Source: Janthinobacterium sp. PAMC25594 (GTDB lineage Bacteria; Pseudomonadota; Gammaproteobacteria; Burkholderiales; Burkholderiaceae_D). Taken from it: a stretch of DNA of 64,000 nt. Positions 22,963 to 35,823 of the stretch are shown piece after piece (within the stretch, counting starts at the first letter, position 1; each line of letters starts with the position of its first letter). The stretch is from NCBI RefSeq assembly GCF_019443505.1, contig NZ_CP080377.1, forward strand, positions 3,224,001 through 3,288,000, in the 5' to 3' direction. Under the pieces are notes generated by a model that saw only the letters and a program-made list of their open reading frames with translations, did not search any database and was not told the DNA's origin. A program made the position numbers and the translations under genes.

Positions 22963-24198
22963 TTAACCTTTGACGCAAACGACCTGCTTCAGGATATGCA
23001 CGACATCGACCAGTTCGCGCTGCGCCAGCATCACCGCATCGATATCCTTGTAAGCCATCGGAATCTCATCGATCACGTTTTCATCCTTGCGGCATTCCAC
23101 GCCTTGCGTGGCGCGGATCTGGTCGTCCAGGTTGAAGCGCCGCTTCGCTTCCGTGCGGCTCATCGTGCGTCCCGCACCGTGGCTGCAGCTATGGAAACTC
23201 TCCGCATTGCCCTTGCCGCGTACGATAAAACTCTTGGCGCCCATGGAACCGGGAATGATCCCCAGCTCGCCGGCGCGGGCCGAGACGGCGCCCTTGCGCG
23301 TGACCAACACATCCTTGCCAAAGTGGTGCTCCCTCTGCACATAGTTATGGTGGCAGTTGACGGCTTCCACATGCGTCTGGAACGGTTTATGGATGACCGT
23401 GCGCACGGCCGCGATCAGGTTCTGCATCATCACTTCGCGGTTGTTGTGGGCAAACCGCTGCGCCCAGCCCACCGCCTCCACATAATCGTCGTAATGCTGC
23501 GTGCCTTCGGCCAGGTAAGCCAGGTCCTGGTCGGGTAGGTTGATGAAGTGGATACGCATATCCTGCTTGGCCAGTTCGATGAAATGCGTGCCGATGGCAT
23601 TGCCCACGCCGCGTGAGCCGGAATGCAGCATGAACCACACGGAACCCTGCTCGTCGAGGCACACTTCGACGAAGTGGTTACCGCTGCCCAAAGTCCCCAG
23701 GTGACGATAATTGTTCGTGTTCTTCAGCTTCGGCGTTTTCAGGCAGATGGCGTCGAATTCATCTTTCAATTGCAGCCACGCGGCATCGACCACCGAAGGC
23801 GGCGTCTGCCAGGAACCTTCGTCACGGCCACGGTGGCCACGCGTCTTCGGTGACATCCCGTGCGGAATGGCGCGCTCGATGGCGCTGCGCAGCGGTCCCA
23901 GCTTATCGGGCAAGTCGCTGGCCGTCAGCGTGGTTTTCGCCGCCATCATGCCGCAACCGATATCCACGCCCACCGCCGCCGGAATCACTGCACCCAGGGT
24001 GGGAATCACGCTGCCGATGGTCGACCCTTTACCCAGGTGGACGTCGGGCATGACGGCGATATGCTTGTAAATGAACGGCAGGGTCGCCGTGTTGCGCAAT
24101 TGTTTTTTTGCCGCTTCTTCGACGGGCACGCCACGGGTCCACATTTTGACGGGACGGCTGCCTTCGGTATGCAGGACTTCGTATTCTTCTTTCTTCAT
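22963..24198 (-). CDS. rtcB: RNA-splicing ligase RtcB
   Basis: 411 residues, normal size. Motifs: FKHIAVMPDVHLGKGSTIGSVIPT-like N-terminal block, GVDIGCGM (metal-binding Cys), GNHFVEVCLDE, the histidine pair in NCHHNYVQ, RKGAVSAR and the guanylylated histidine in CSHGAGRTMSR. RtcB joins RNA 2',3'-cyclic phosphate ends to 5'-OH ends with GTP and Mn2+. The chosen start (MKKEEYEV, 24198) lines up with the usual N-terminus and has GAGAG upstream; an ATG four codons earlier lacks a ribosome site. It lies between the structured RNA candidates and rtcA. Confidence 0.97.
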   Translation of the reverse strand: MKKEEYEVLHTEGSRPVKMWTRGVPVEEAAKKQLRNTATLPFIYKHIAVMPDVHLGKGSTIGSVIPTLGAVIPAAVGVDIGCGMMAAKTTLTASDLPDKLGPLRSAIERAIPHGMSPKTRGHRGRDEGSWQTPPSVVDAAWLQLKDEFDAICLKTPKLKNTNNYRHLGTLGSGNHFVEVCLDEQGSVWFMLHSGSRGVGNAIGTHFIELAKQDMRIHFINLPDQDLAYLAEGTQHYDDYVEAVGWAQRFAHNNREVMMQNLIAAVRTVIHKPFQTHVEAVNCHHNYVQREHHFGKDVLVTRKGAVSARAGELGIIPGSMGAKSFIVRGKGNAESFHSCSHGAGRTMSRTEAKRRFNLDDQIRATQGVECRKDENVIDEIPMAYKDIDAVMLAQRELVDVVHILKQVVCVKG

Positions 24199-24237
24199 CG
24201 CTTCTCTCATCTTGTATTTTAATCAGTACGACAACCC

Positions 24238-24330
24238 GACAAGGTGGGACAGGATTTTCTGCCAGGCTCACTGCGCCTGCCAGGCCGGTTTGACGCGGCT
24301 GATCGATGTAATCCTGTCGGCATTCGGGGC
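24238..24330 (-). ncRNA. Candidate Y-RNA-like structured RNA, unit A
   Basis: In the transcript, GAATGCC precedes GACAGGATT, which pairs perfectly over nine bases with AATCCTGTC; in between lie about 53 bases with a smaller CAGGC/GCCTG hairpin, and CCACCTTGTC follows the second arm. The flanks GAATGC and ACCTTGTC and the arm type are repeated in unit B with compensated base changes, which supports an RNA function. Position between rsr (Ro60) and rtcB equals that of the yrl (Y RNA-like) genes of Salmonella. No protein of credible composition is encoded. Strand is inferred from the flanking genes. Confidence 0.55.
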
Positions 24331-24343
24331 ACTGCGGCGTCAT

Positions 24344-24394
24344 GACAAGGTTGGACAAGACGTCTGTTATGTAGTCTTGTCCGCATTCATGCGC
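24344..24394 (-). ncRNA. Candidate Y-RNA-like structured RNA, unit B
   Basis: In the transcript, GAATGC is followed by GGACAAGAC, a 12-base loop and GTCTTGTCC (perfect nine-base stem), then AACCTTGTC. It is a short paralogue of unit A, 13 bases upstream of it in the transcript, with matching flanks and changed but still pairing stem bases. It begins only about seven bases after the rsr stop codon, so it is made from the rsr message or processed out of it. Confidence 0.5.
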
Positions 24395-24400
24395 TTTACT

Positions 24401-25972
24401 TCAACAAGCTGGTGCCGCGATATCGATGGCGGCAATTTCTCCCACCCAATGGGCGGGGTCCAGCTGTCCGGCGGCAAAGGCGGCGATGATCGTGAACACG
24501 TCGTCGGAAAAGCCGCCGATGTTCAGGATATCCTCGCGCTCCATCGCCTGCGTGGTGGCGTGCGGCGCAATATCGATGCACACCAGTTTCGCTTGCGGAT
24601 TGCGCCGCTTGAAGACATTCCACTGTCCCATCGTCGCCGTGGCGCCACTGCGTTTGGCGTCGATCCACGATTCGTTATCGGACACATAAATCACCAGGTC
24701 GGCCAGTTCCTTCTTGCTGTTCATGCGCAGCAGCGGCGCACTGCAATTGGTACCGCCACCGCCGATGGCCGCCAGCCTGGCCGCATTGGTCATCACGCTG
24801 TCATCCGCGCCGAGTCCGCACTGCACCACGCTGTGCTCGAACGGCAGCACCATCGCGTCCGGATTCCTGCGCAGCATGGCCGCCGCCACCAGCGCCGCCA
24901 CATCGATGCAACGCACGCTCGACGTAGCACTGCCGCGAAAACCGCTGACGGGCGAAGACATCGAGCCGGAAACGTCGGGACACACCACCACCCTGCCCGC
25001 GATCCGCGGCACGTTCAGCAGCGATATTTCCAGCGCCTGCTCCAGCGCATCGCGCACGATGGCCGGCACGTTCTCGCCGGCCGCCATGTACGCTGACATC
25101 AGCTGGTACGGAAATACCCGTGCCCGGCCAATCGCCTCGGGATCGCGCAGCTTGGCAGCAATCAGCTCGGGCATGCCGGCTATCGCATACACGCCGTGGC
25201 GGCCAAAGGTGTTCAGATTCATGCGCACCATTTGCCAGCTGCCCTGGCGGGCGATCTGCGCCCAGTCCTGCGCGCTCAAGGGCAGCGCCGTCAGCATCTG
25301 GAACGGCACGTCCGGTATCGTTTGCGCTGGATCCAGCTTGTACGCCTCGAACGCGGTCAATATCGGCGGCAAATCTGAGGCTATGTATGCCTTGCCGATC
25401 AACCAGGCAAAAAACGCCGCGCGCCAGGCATCCGTCGGTTTCGGGTGCACCATCTTGACCACGTCGGCCAGCGATGGCGCGTTACCGACGGCGGCGGCCA
25501 GCAAGGCCTGCTCCGAAGCGCCGTTCAACCATGCCTGCACGAGCTTTTTCGGACGCGATCCCAGCGACTTGCGGCCAATGACACCCGAACGCATGATCTG
25601 CACGAAGTTGCGCAACATCTTGCCATTGTTGATGACGCGTTGAAAAGCCGGCGCGAATTCTACAGCGCACTGCGCCGCCAGCACGGCTACCAGCAAGGCC
25701 GGCATGTCTTTCATGTAGCCCCGTTCGCGGCAATACACGGCCGTCTGCGCAATGAAGGCCGGCTCCACCGCCTTGCACAGCTCGAGCACCATCGCCAGCT
25801 GCGCTTCGGCGCTCGCATAAAACGTCGTGTTCAGACAACCGGTGGCCGCGTATTGCGCCAACTGATGCCGGGGCGTCAGCGCGTAAGCTGGCGCGCCTTC
25901 CGCATTGCGTGCCAGCGCCGCTGGCAAGGTTGTGCTCTGTTGCGCGCTCTGGAATAACTGGGCGTTGGCCAT
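24401..25972 (-). CDS. rsr: TROVE-domain protein, bacterial Ro60 (Rsr)
   Basis: 523 residues. The N-terminal two thirds form the TROVE HEAT-repeat ring (for example ARNAEGAPAYALTPRHQLAQYAATGCLNTTFYA-type start, split here, and DMPALLVAVLAAQ); the C-terminal third is a von Willebrand A domain with the MIDAS motif DVSGSMSS (about 333) and DNESW. Ro proteins bind misfolded RNAs in the ring and Y RNAs on its outer face, and in bacteria work with PNPase or in RNA repair. First gene of the operon with the two structured RNA candidates, rtcB and rtcA, driven by a -24/-12 promoter and divergent from rtcR. This is the rsr-yrl-rtcBA arrangement known from Salmonella. Confidence 0.93.
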   Translation of the reverse strand: MANAQLFQSAQQSTTLPAALARNAEGAPAYALTPRHQLAQYAATGCLNTTFYASAEAQLAMVLELCKAVEPAFIAQTAVYCRERGYMKDMPALLVAVLAAQCAVEFAPAFQRVINNGKMLRNFVQIMRSGVIGRKSLGSRPKKLVQAWLNGASEQALLAAAVGNAPSLADVVKMVHPKPTDAWRAAFFAWLIGKAYIASDLPPILTAFEAYKLDPAQTIPDVPFQMLTALPLSAQDWAQIARQGSWQMVRMNLNTFGRHGVYAIAGMPELIAAKLRDPEAIGRARVFPYQLMSAYMAAGENVPAIVRDALEQALEISLLNVPRIAGRVVVCPDVSGSMSSPVSGFRGSATSSVRCIDVAALVAAAMLRRNPDAMVLPFEHSVVQCGLGADDSVMTNAARLAAIGGGGTNCSAPLLRMNSKKELADLVIYVSDNESWIDAKRSGATATMGQWNVFKRRNPQAKLVCIDIAPHATTQAMEREDILNIGGFSDDVFTIIAAFAAGQLDPAHWVGEIAAIDIAAPAC

Positions 25973-26032
25973 TTTTTGTCCTCTCTGCTCTCTACGTTTA
26001 TCTCGTTGCTATCTCCTGTATTGCAAGCGCTG

Positions 26033-26047
26033 TGCCAGCTTTAAACA
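26033..26047 (-). promoter_or_regulatory. Sigma-54 promoter of the rsr-rtcBA operon
   Basis: Minus strand TGGCACAGCGCTTGC followed by AA; one change from TGGCACG-N4-TTGC. It lies 61 bases before the rsr ATG. The AT-rich stretch 26050-26177 up to rtcR should hold the RtcR binding sites; I see no clear palindrome there. Confidence 0.8.
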
Positions 26048-26177
26048 TTTCGTCAAAAACAAATATAAGCCATTGATTTTATTAAATAATATCCTCATAC
26101 ATGCTTTGCATTGAAAATATGTCAATCATTGTGATTTCGAATACAATTATCTTTTAAGATAAATATTTATCCAAATT

Positions 26178-27782
26178 ATGCAAGCAAAACGCACCGTCGT
26201 CATCGGCTTTCTCGGCACGCAACTCGACAATGGCAGGGGAGCGGCCCGCTGGGAAAAGTGGCGACCCAGCATCGCGCTGACCCAGCACGAGGACAAGATC
26301 ATCGACCGTTTCGAACTGCTGTACGCGGGCAGCCAGTTCGACAATCTGGTACGCCAGGTATCGCAGGATATCGCCAGCGTCTCGCCTGAAACCAGGCTGA
26401 TCACCCATGAACTACCCATCAGCGATGCCTGGGATTTTGAAGACGTGTATGGCGCCCTCTACGATTTTGCCAATAGCTATCCCTTCGATCCGGACAAGGA
26501 GGATTATTGGATCCACATCACCACCGGCAGTCACGTGGTACAGATCTGCATGTTCCTGATGACGGAAGCACGCTATTTTCCGGGCCGCCTGGTGCAAACG
26601 TCGCCGCCCCGGCGCCAGGCTAGCGGCAATCCCGGCAGCTACGCACTGATCGACCTCGATCTGTCGCGCTACGATCAGATCGCCCAGCGCTTTACGCGCG
26701 AACAGGCCGAAGGCGTGGCCTTCCTGAAGTCCGGCATCGCTACACGCAATGCGAAGTTCAATGGCATGATCGAGGAAATCGAGCGCGTCGCCATCAAATC
26801 GAAGGCACCCATGCTGCTGATGGGACCGACCGGTGCCGGCAAATCCTTCCTCGCGCGCCGCGTGTATGAACTGAAAAAATCGCGCCACCAGATCGACGGC
26901 AAATTCATCGACCTCAATTGCGCCACCTTGCATGGCGACGGCGCTGCGTCCACCCTGTTCGGGCATATCAAGGGCGCCTTCACGGGCGCGGGAGCGGATC
27001 GACCCGGCTTGCTGCGCAGCGCGCACAAGGGCTTGCTGTTTCTCGATGAAATTGGTGAACTGGGGCTCGACGAGCAGGCGATGCTGCTGAAAGCCATTGA
27101 GGAAAAGCGCTTTTTCCCCGTCGGTGCCGATACGGAAGCGCAGAGCGACTTCCAGCTGATCGCCGGCACCAACCGCGACCTGGGAAAAGAAGTGGCGGCC
27201 GGCCGCTTCCGCGAAGACCTGTATGCGCGCATCAACCTGTGGACCTACGAATTACCGGGCCTGGCGCAGCGGCCGGAAGACATCGAGCCGAACCTGGAAT
27301 ACCTGCTGGCGCAATACAGCGCCGAGACGGGGGAGCGTGTGCGCTTCAACAAGGAGGCGCGCGAACGCTTCATGCGCTTCGCCGCCCTGCCCACCTCGGC
27401 ATGGAAAGGCAATTTCCGCGACCTGTCGGCCGCTGTCACGCGCCTGGCCACCCTGTCGGAAGCGGGGCGCATCACGGATAGTGTCGTCGACGAAGAGATC
27501 AAGCGCCTGCAGCGGATGTGGCAACATCATGGTGGGCGAAGCGATAGTGCGGAAGTGGACCTGACAGCGATCATGGGAGAGCAGGCGACTTCGCAACTCG
27601 ATCTGTTCGATGCGCTGCAGCTGCAGGCAGTCATCCAGGTGTGCCGGCAGTCAAACAGCCTGTCCGATGCGGGCCGCACATTGTATGCCATCTCGCGCGA
27701 GGCAAAGGCGAAACCAAATGATGCGGACCGGCTCAAGAAATTCCTGGCCCGCTTTGACCTGGAATGGGACAATATTAGATGA
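26178..27782 (+). CDS. rtcR: Sigma-54-dependent activator RtcR (CARF-AAA+-HTH)
   Basis: 534 residues. The N-terminus KRTVVIGFLGTQLDNGRGAARWEKWRPS is the RtcR CARF domain (about 1-175), followed by an AAA+ domain with Walker A GPTGAGKS (about 216), GAFTGAG (about 268), LLFLDEIGEL and a GNFRDL box, and a C-terminal DNA-binding region. RtcR activates rtcBA through sigma-54 after its CARF domain senses an RNA-damage ligand (RNA fragments with cyclic phosphate ends). It is divergent from rsr with a 205-base AT-rich spacer. No Shine-Dalgarno is visible before the ATG, but the start agrees with the family. A strong terminator follows. Confidence 0.95.
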   Translation: MQAKRTVVIGFLGTQLDNGRGAARWEKWRPSIALTQHEDKIIDRFELLYAGSQFDNLVRQVSQDIASVSPETRLITHELPISDAWDFEDVYGALYDFANSYPFDPDKEDYWIHITTGSHVVQICMFLMTEARYFPGRLVQTSPPRRQASGNPGSYALIDLDLSRYDQIAQRFTREQAEGVAFLKSGIATRNAKFNGMIEEIERVAIKSKAPMLLMGPTGAGKSFLARRVYELKKSRHQIDGKFIDLNCATLHGDGAASTLFGHIKGAFTGAGADRPGLLRSAHKGLLFLDEIGELGLDEQAMLLKAIEEKRFFPVGADTEAQSDFQLIAGTNRDLGKEVAAGRFREDLYARINLWTYELPGLAQRPEDIEPNLEYLLAQYSAETGERVRFNKEARERFMRFAALPTSAWKGNFRDLSAAVTRLATLSEAGRITDSVVDEEIKRLQRMWQHHGGRSDSAEVDLTAIMGEQATSQLDLFDALQLQAVIQVCRQSNSLSDAGRTLYAISREAKAKPNDADRLKKFLARFDLEWDNIR

Positions 27783-27783
27783 C

Positions 27784-27813
27784 AAAGGCAGCGCACAGCG
27801 CTGCCTTTTTTTC
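27784..27813 (+). terminator. Rho-independent terminator of rtcR
   Basis: AGGCAGCGC, three-base loop, GCGCTGCCT followed by a run of T, immediately after the rtcR stop codon. Confidence 0.9.
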
Positions 27814-27865
27814 GTCCAGCATTCCCCCAACGGCGAAGTAGCGGGACCGGCGTAGGTCGGCGTAG

Positions 27866-27895
27866 GTCGGCTTAGCGCAACGCGCGTAAGCCGAC
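27866..27895. repeat. REP-like palindrome GTCGGCTTA..TAAGCCGAC (copy 2)
   Basis: Same unit as 582-611, again preceded by GTAGGTCGGC repeats and again between a terminator and the 3' end of an rRNA operon. It marks the left limit of the long direct repeat. Confidence 0.7.
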
Positions 27896-27931
27896 ATCAC
27901 CACCAGCGCCCCACAAAACCACCAGACGAAA

Positions 27932-27963
27932 AAAAACCCCACCATCGCTGGCGGGGTTTTTCT
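27932..27963 (-). terminator. Rho-independent terminator of rRNA operon 2
   Basis: Minus strand AAAACCCCGCCAGC pairs with its complement and is followed by eight T. Stem bases differ from operon 1 but pairing is kept. Confidence 0.85.
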
Positions 27964-27981
27964 CTTACTGCGTATAACAAG

Positions 27982-28095
27982 CCTGACGATAACCTACTTT
28001 CACACTGGTTGCAGCACTATCATCGGCGCAAAGTTGTTTCACGGTCCTGTTCGGGATGGGAAGGGGTGGGACCAACTTGCTATGGTCATCAGGCA
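27982..28095 (-). rRNA. rrf: 5S ribosomal RNA, operon 2
   Basis: Same 114-nucleotide sequence as the operon 1 copy at this level of reading; terminal helix closed and conserved CCCATCCCGAACAGG present. Confidence 0.93.
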
Positions 28096-28227
28096 TAACT
28101 TGTACCGGCATTTGTCCTCAGTGGAGCGACAAAGCCATGAATCTGGAAGAAGCAAAGATTGGGTAATGAATAGTAGTATCAACAAACGCACAACGTTGTA
28201 CCGTCTTATCCTCTGTACCTGCTAAGG

Positions 28228-31114
<2,887 letters not shown>

Positions 31115-31264
31115 GTTAGCCTCTCATCATTTGCATGATGAAAGAGCGTTACAGGAATAAGAAAGTACAACGTTGTTGCTTGTTTGTTGATACATACAAT
31201 CATTACCCATCGATTCGCTTTTTACGGCAAACCAATCAATAAATAATCTTTACTTCTTCCAGAT

Positions 31265-31275
31265 TGTTAAAGAAC
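31265..31275 (-). promoter_or_regulatory. boxA in the 16S-23S spacer, operon 2
   Basis: GTTCTTTAACA on the minus strand, identical to operon 1. The spacer around it differs from operon 1 by an insertion near 31312-31330 and several substitutions. Confidence 0.7.
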
Positions 31276-31356
31276 GAAACAGCTTTGATCGCTAAAAGAT
31301 CAAACCTAAACCCAAGTCTTGTTGACTGGCTTACGTTTGCACTTTCGAGTAAAACG

Positions 31357-31432
31357 TGGTGGAGGATGACGGGATCGAACCGACGACCCCCTGCTTGCAA
31401 AGCAGGTGCTCTCCCAGCTGAGCTAATCCCCC
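31357..31432 (-). tRNA. tRNA-Ala (TGC), operon 2
   Basis: 76 nucleotides identical to the operon 1 copy, anticodon TGC, encoded CCA. Confidence 0.97.
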
Positions 31433-31443
31433 TGGGTAATGAC

Positions 31444-31520
31444 TGGTAGGGCTGGTTGGACTCGAACCAACGACCCCCGCGTTATCAACACGGTGCTCTA
31501 ACCAGCTGAGCTACAGCCCC
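31444..31520 (-). tRNA. tRNA-Ile (GAT), operon 2
   Basis: 77 nucleotides identical to the operon 1 copy, anticodon GAT, encoded CCA. Confidence 0.97.
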
Positions 31521-31618
31521 AACGCGGTGCTACTGACGACTACTGTTTCTTCTTAATTAAACAGCCGATAAGTGTGAACATTTGATGCGTGAATCAGTTA
31601 CCTGATTCGTGCAAACTC

Positions 31619-33153
<1,535 letters not shown>

Positions 33154-33345
33154 ATCTCTGTTACTTTGCCATTTTACAGGCACCATCATTGCTGATGGGT
33201 CGCTCACTCAAAAAACTGACAGGCTACTTCCGAAGAAGTATCCTATTTCATTATTTCTTGTGAACATTTGATATTTTAAGTTAGACGCCAATCCGAAGAT
33301 TGACGCTGCACTTACATCAAATGCCCACACTTATCGACTGTTAAT

Positions 33346-33356
33346 TGTTAAAGAAC
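33346..33356 (-). promoter_or_regulatory. boxA in the 16S leader, operon 2
   Basis: GTTCTTTAACA, same place as in operon 1. The leader 33154-33420 holds no gene; it differs from operon 1 near 33178-33240, where a stem (GGCACC..) has changed, and lacks about nine bases near 33371. Confidence 0.7.
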
Positions 33357-33420
33357 GGTATTCGGTACTGCTTTCGCGCTATCGACAAAGCGTTGTGTTT
33401 GTCAGCTGCGAAGAAGGAAG

Positions 33421-33449
33421 AGTATGAAGCTTTTTCAGCATTTCGTCAA
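33421..33449 (-). promoter_or_regulatory. rRNA promoter P2, operon 2
   Basis: TTGACG (33444-33449), 17 bases, CATACT (33421-33426) on the minus strand, identical to operon 1. Identity with operon 1 ends about 15 bases further upstream. Confidence 0.7.
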
Positions 33450-33525
33450 CCTTCTTTTTTACTACCCAGCCCCGGAAGGCCGTCCCTTTTGTGCCGCAAA
33501 CCAGTGCGTCTCATCGGGGAAGCGA

Positions 33526-33555
33526 ATCATATCAAAGACCGTCGAAGTTTGGCAA
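33526..33555 (-). promoter_or_regulatory. Candidate rRNA promoter P1, operon 2, inside the enoyl-CoA hydratase 3' end
   Basis: TTGCCA (33550-33555), 18 bases, TATGAT (33526-33531) on the minus strand. The -10 starts on the base after the TGA of the upstream gene and the -35 lies in its codons for Leu-Pro-Asn. It occupies the position of P1 in operon 1 but with a different sequence. Confidence 0.45.
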
Positions 33556-34308
33556 GCGCTTTTCAAGGAAAGCGTGCATGCCTTCTTTTTGTGCAGGCGT
33601 ACCGAAGGCGGCCTGGAACAAGCGGCGCTCGTAGGCGACGCCATCGGTCAGGGTCGTTTCAAAGGCGCGGTTGACGCAATCCTTGATCATCATGGCCACC
33701 GAGGTCGGCATGGCGGCGATGGTCCTGGCGGCAGCCAAGGTTTCTTCCAGCAATTTATCGGCTGGCACCACGCGCGACACCAGGCCGATGCGTTCCGCCT
33801 CGGCGGCATCGATGGTGCGCGCAGTCAACAATAAATCCATGGCCTTGGCCTTGCCGATGGCGCGCGGCAAGCGCTGCGTACCGCCCGCGCCCGGCGTGAC
33901 GCCAACCTTGATTTCCGGCTGGCCAAATTTGGCGTTGTCTGCGGCGATCAGGAAATCACACATCATGGCCAGTTCACAGCCGCCGCCGAGCGCATAACCG
34001 GCCACCGCGCCCACCACCGGTTTGCGCACGCGCAAGATATGCTCCCAGTTACGGCTGATGTAACCCTGGGTGAAGGTGTCCGGATAGGTGTAATCGGCCA
34101 TGGCGGCGATATCGGCGCCAGCGGCAAATGCTTTTTCGCTGCCCGTGAGCACGATGCAGCCGATATTCTCGTCCACGTCGAATTTGAGCAGGGCGTCACC
34201 CAACTCATTCATCATGTTGTCGTTCAAGGCGTTGAGCGCCTTCGGGCGATTCAGGCGGATGACCGCCACTTTGTCCTGGATGTCGATGATCAGGTCTTCG
34301 TATTGCAT
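33532..34308 (-). CDS. Enoyl-CoA hydratase (crotonase family)
   Basis: 258 residues, usual length. N-terminal [23 protein letters not shown], oxyanion-hole segments [10 protein letters not shown] and [17 protein letters not shown], and the catalytic glutamates in [19 protein letters not shown]. The enzyme hydrates trans-2-enoyl-CoA in fatty-acid or aromatic (phenylacetate) degradation; the two catalytic Glu residues favour a true hydratase. Cytoplasmic. It is divergent from the MFS gene, and its last codons carry the presumed P1 of rRNA operon 2 on the same strand, so readthrough into the operon is possible. Confidence 0.92.
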   Translation of the reverse strand: MQYEDLIIDIQDKVAVIRLNRPKALNALNDNMMNELGDALLKFDVDENIGCIVLTGSEKAFAAGADIAAMADYTYPDTFTQGYISRNWEHILRVRKPVVGAVAGYALGGGCELAMMCDFLIAADNAKFGQPEIKVGVTPGAGGTQRLPRAIGKAKAMDLLLTARTIDAAEAERIGLVSRVVPADKLLEETLAAARTIAAMPTSVAMMIKDCVNRAFETTLTDGVAYERRLFQAAFGTPAQKEGMHAFLEKRLPNFDGL

Positions 34309-34384
34309 AGTGTCTCCTCTCGATGAACGGTGTGACGATTGTAGCGGCTAACGGCGGCGGCGCGACAGGTGCGCTGCTATTATT

Positions 34385-35686
34385 GTGAGCCCGGTCACCT
34401 TTATCGAGCAGCGTATTTTCTCCTCCCTCTTCCAGTATTGCGCCCGCCACCTGCGCGGCGACGGCAGCGCCGCCAGCGTCAATTTTCGCCGCCTGTGGTT
34501 CAGCAACGGCCTCAATTGCTTCGGCGCCCAGATCACCTCGCTGGCCCTGCCCCTGTGCGCGGTATTGTTATTACATGCGACGCCGGAACAGATGGGGGTG
34601 CTCGTCGCCCTGCAGGCGCTGCCGTTTGCCCTCTTCGGCTTGCCCGTCGGCGTGCTGCTGGACCGGCGCAGCAAACACCGGATCATGCTGTTCAGCGAAA
34701 CCATGTCGGGCCTGGCGCTGGCCAGCGTCGCCGTCGCCTACTGGTGCGGCGTGCTGTCGATGCCCTGGTTATATATAGTGGGATTCATCATCGGCACGGG
34801 CTTCGTTGTCGGTGGCGGCGCTGAGCAGGTGTTTCTGACCTTCCTCGTGGGCCGCGACGGCTTGATCGATGCGCAATCGAAATTTGCCGCCACCGAATCG
34901 GCTTCGCGCCTGATCGGCCCCGGCCTGGCCGGCGTGCTGGTGCAAGTCCTGTCGGCGCCCGTCGCCATCCTGTGCACGGCTTGCGGCTATCTGGTTTCTG
35001 TAATCAATCTGCGCGCCATGAGCGTGCGCGATCCACGCCCGGCGCCGTCAAGCAAGCACGCCTTGCGCGACATCGCCGACGGCTTGCTGTTTGTCTGGCG
35101 CGAGCCGCTGCTGCGCGCGCTGGCCTGGGGTGCCGGCATCTGGCACTTCCTGTTTTACGCCAGCATGGCCTTGACGGTGCTGTTCGCCACGCGCGACCTG
35201 GGCATGAGCCCTGGCGTGCTGGGCATGACGCAGATGCTCGGTGGCGCCGGCGTGCTGCTGAGCGCCTTCATCGTCAAGCCGCTGACACGCCGCTATGGCG
35301 CCGGCCCCACCATCCTGATCGGACTGGCGTCCACCTCCGTGTGCTTTGCCCTGACGCCCACCATCCCCGCCGCCTTGTTCGGCAGCGCGGCCGGCAGCGC
35401 CGTGGCGTATGCCGTACTGATGTTCTTTTTTGATTGCGGCGTGATGCTGTTCTTCATTCCCTACCTGGGCTTGCGCCAGAAGGTCACACCCGACCCCATG
35501 CTGGGCCGCATGACCTCGACCATGCGCTTCCTGACGGTGGCAACGGCGCCGCTGGGCGCGCTGGCCGCCGGCTGGGTAGCGGAACACTTTGGCGTGCGCA
35601 ATGGCCTGGCCTGCATCGCGGCAGGCAGCATTGCACTGACGATCGCCATGGTGTGGGGCACGCCGCTGCGTAGCGTGCGCACCTGA
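34385..35686 (+). CDS. MFS transporter (EntS/MFS_3-like exporter)
   Basis: About 433 residues with 12 predicted membrane segments (for example SLALPLCAVLLL, PFALFGLPVGVLLDRRSKHRIM, WLYIVGFIIGTGFVVGGG). The loop GLPVGVLLDRRSKHRI between helices 2 and 3 is the MFS signature. Length and the FRRLWFSNGLNCFGAQI start resemble the enterobactin exporter EntS group; the substrate cannot be told. The reading frame opens with a GTG at 34385 and has no strong ribosome site, so the true start may be a little downstream. Confidence 0.88.
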   Translation: MSPVTFIEQRIFSSLFQYCARHLRGDGSAASVNFRRLWFSNGLNCFGAQITSLALPLCAVLLLHATPEQMGVLVALQALPFALFGLPVGVLLDRRSKHRIMLFSETMSGLALASVAVAYWCGVLSMPWLYIVGFIIGTGFVVGGGAEQVFLTFLVGRDGLIDAQSKFAATESASRLIGPGLAGVLVQVLSAPVAILCTACGYLVSVINLRAMSVRDPRPAPSSKHALRDIADGLLFVWREPLLRALAWGAGIWHFLFYASMALTVLFATRDLGMSPGVLGMTQMLGGAGVLLSAFIVKPLTRRYGAGPTILIGLASTSVCFALTPTIPAALFGSAAGSAVAYAVLMFFFDCGVMLFFIPYLGLRQKVTPDPMLGRMTSTMRFLTVATAPLGALAAGWVAEHFGVRNGLACIAAGSIALTIAMVWGTPLRSVRT

Positions 35687-35823
35687 AACAATGAACGGGC
35701 ATACACTGCTGAAAGATTGCCTTGGCGACACTATTCATGCCAAAGCCTGTGAGTTTTGATTTACATCAAGGTTTTAATTGAGGTAAATCCATAAGCTGTC
35801 TTCCATCACTCTAGGAGCACGTC

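Noticed and set aside
24029..24358. 109-residue minus-strand frame beginning MSNLVMTPQCPEC, with a zinc-ribbon-like Cys pair
   Set aside because: It runs through the structured RNA units and then out of frame into the rtcB start; no ribosome site, and the resemblance comes from the RNA stems.
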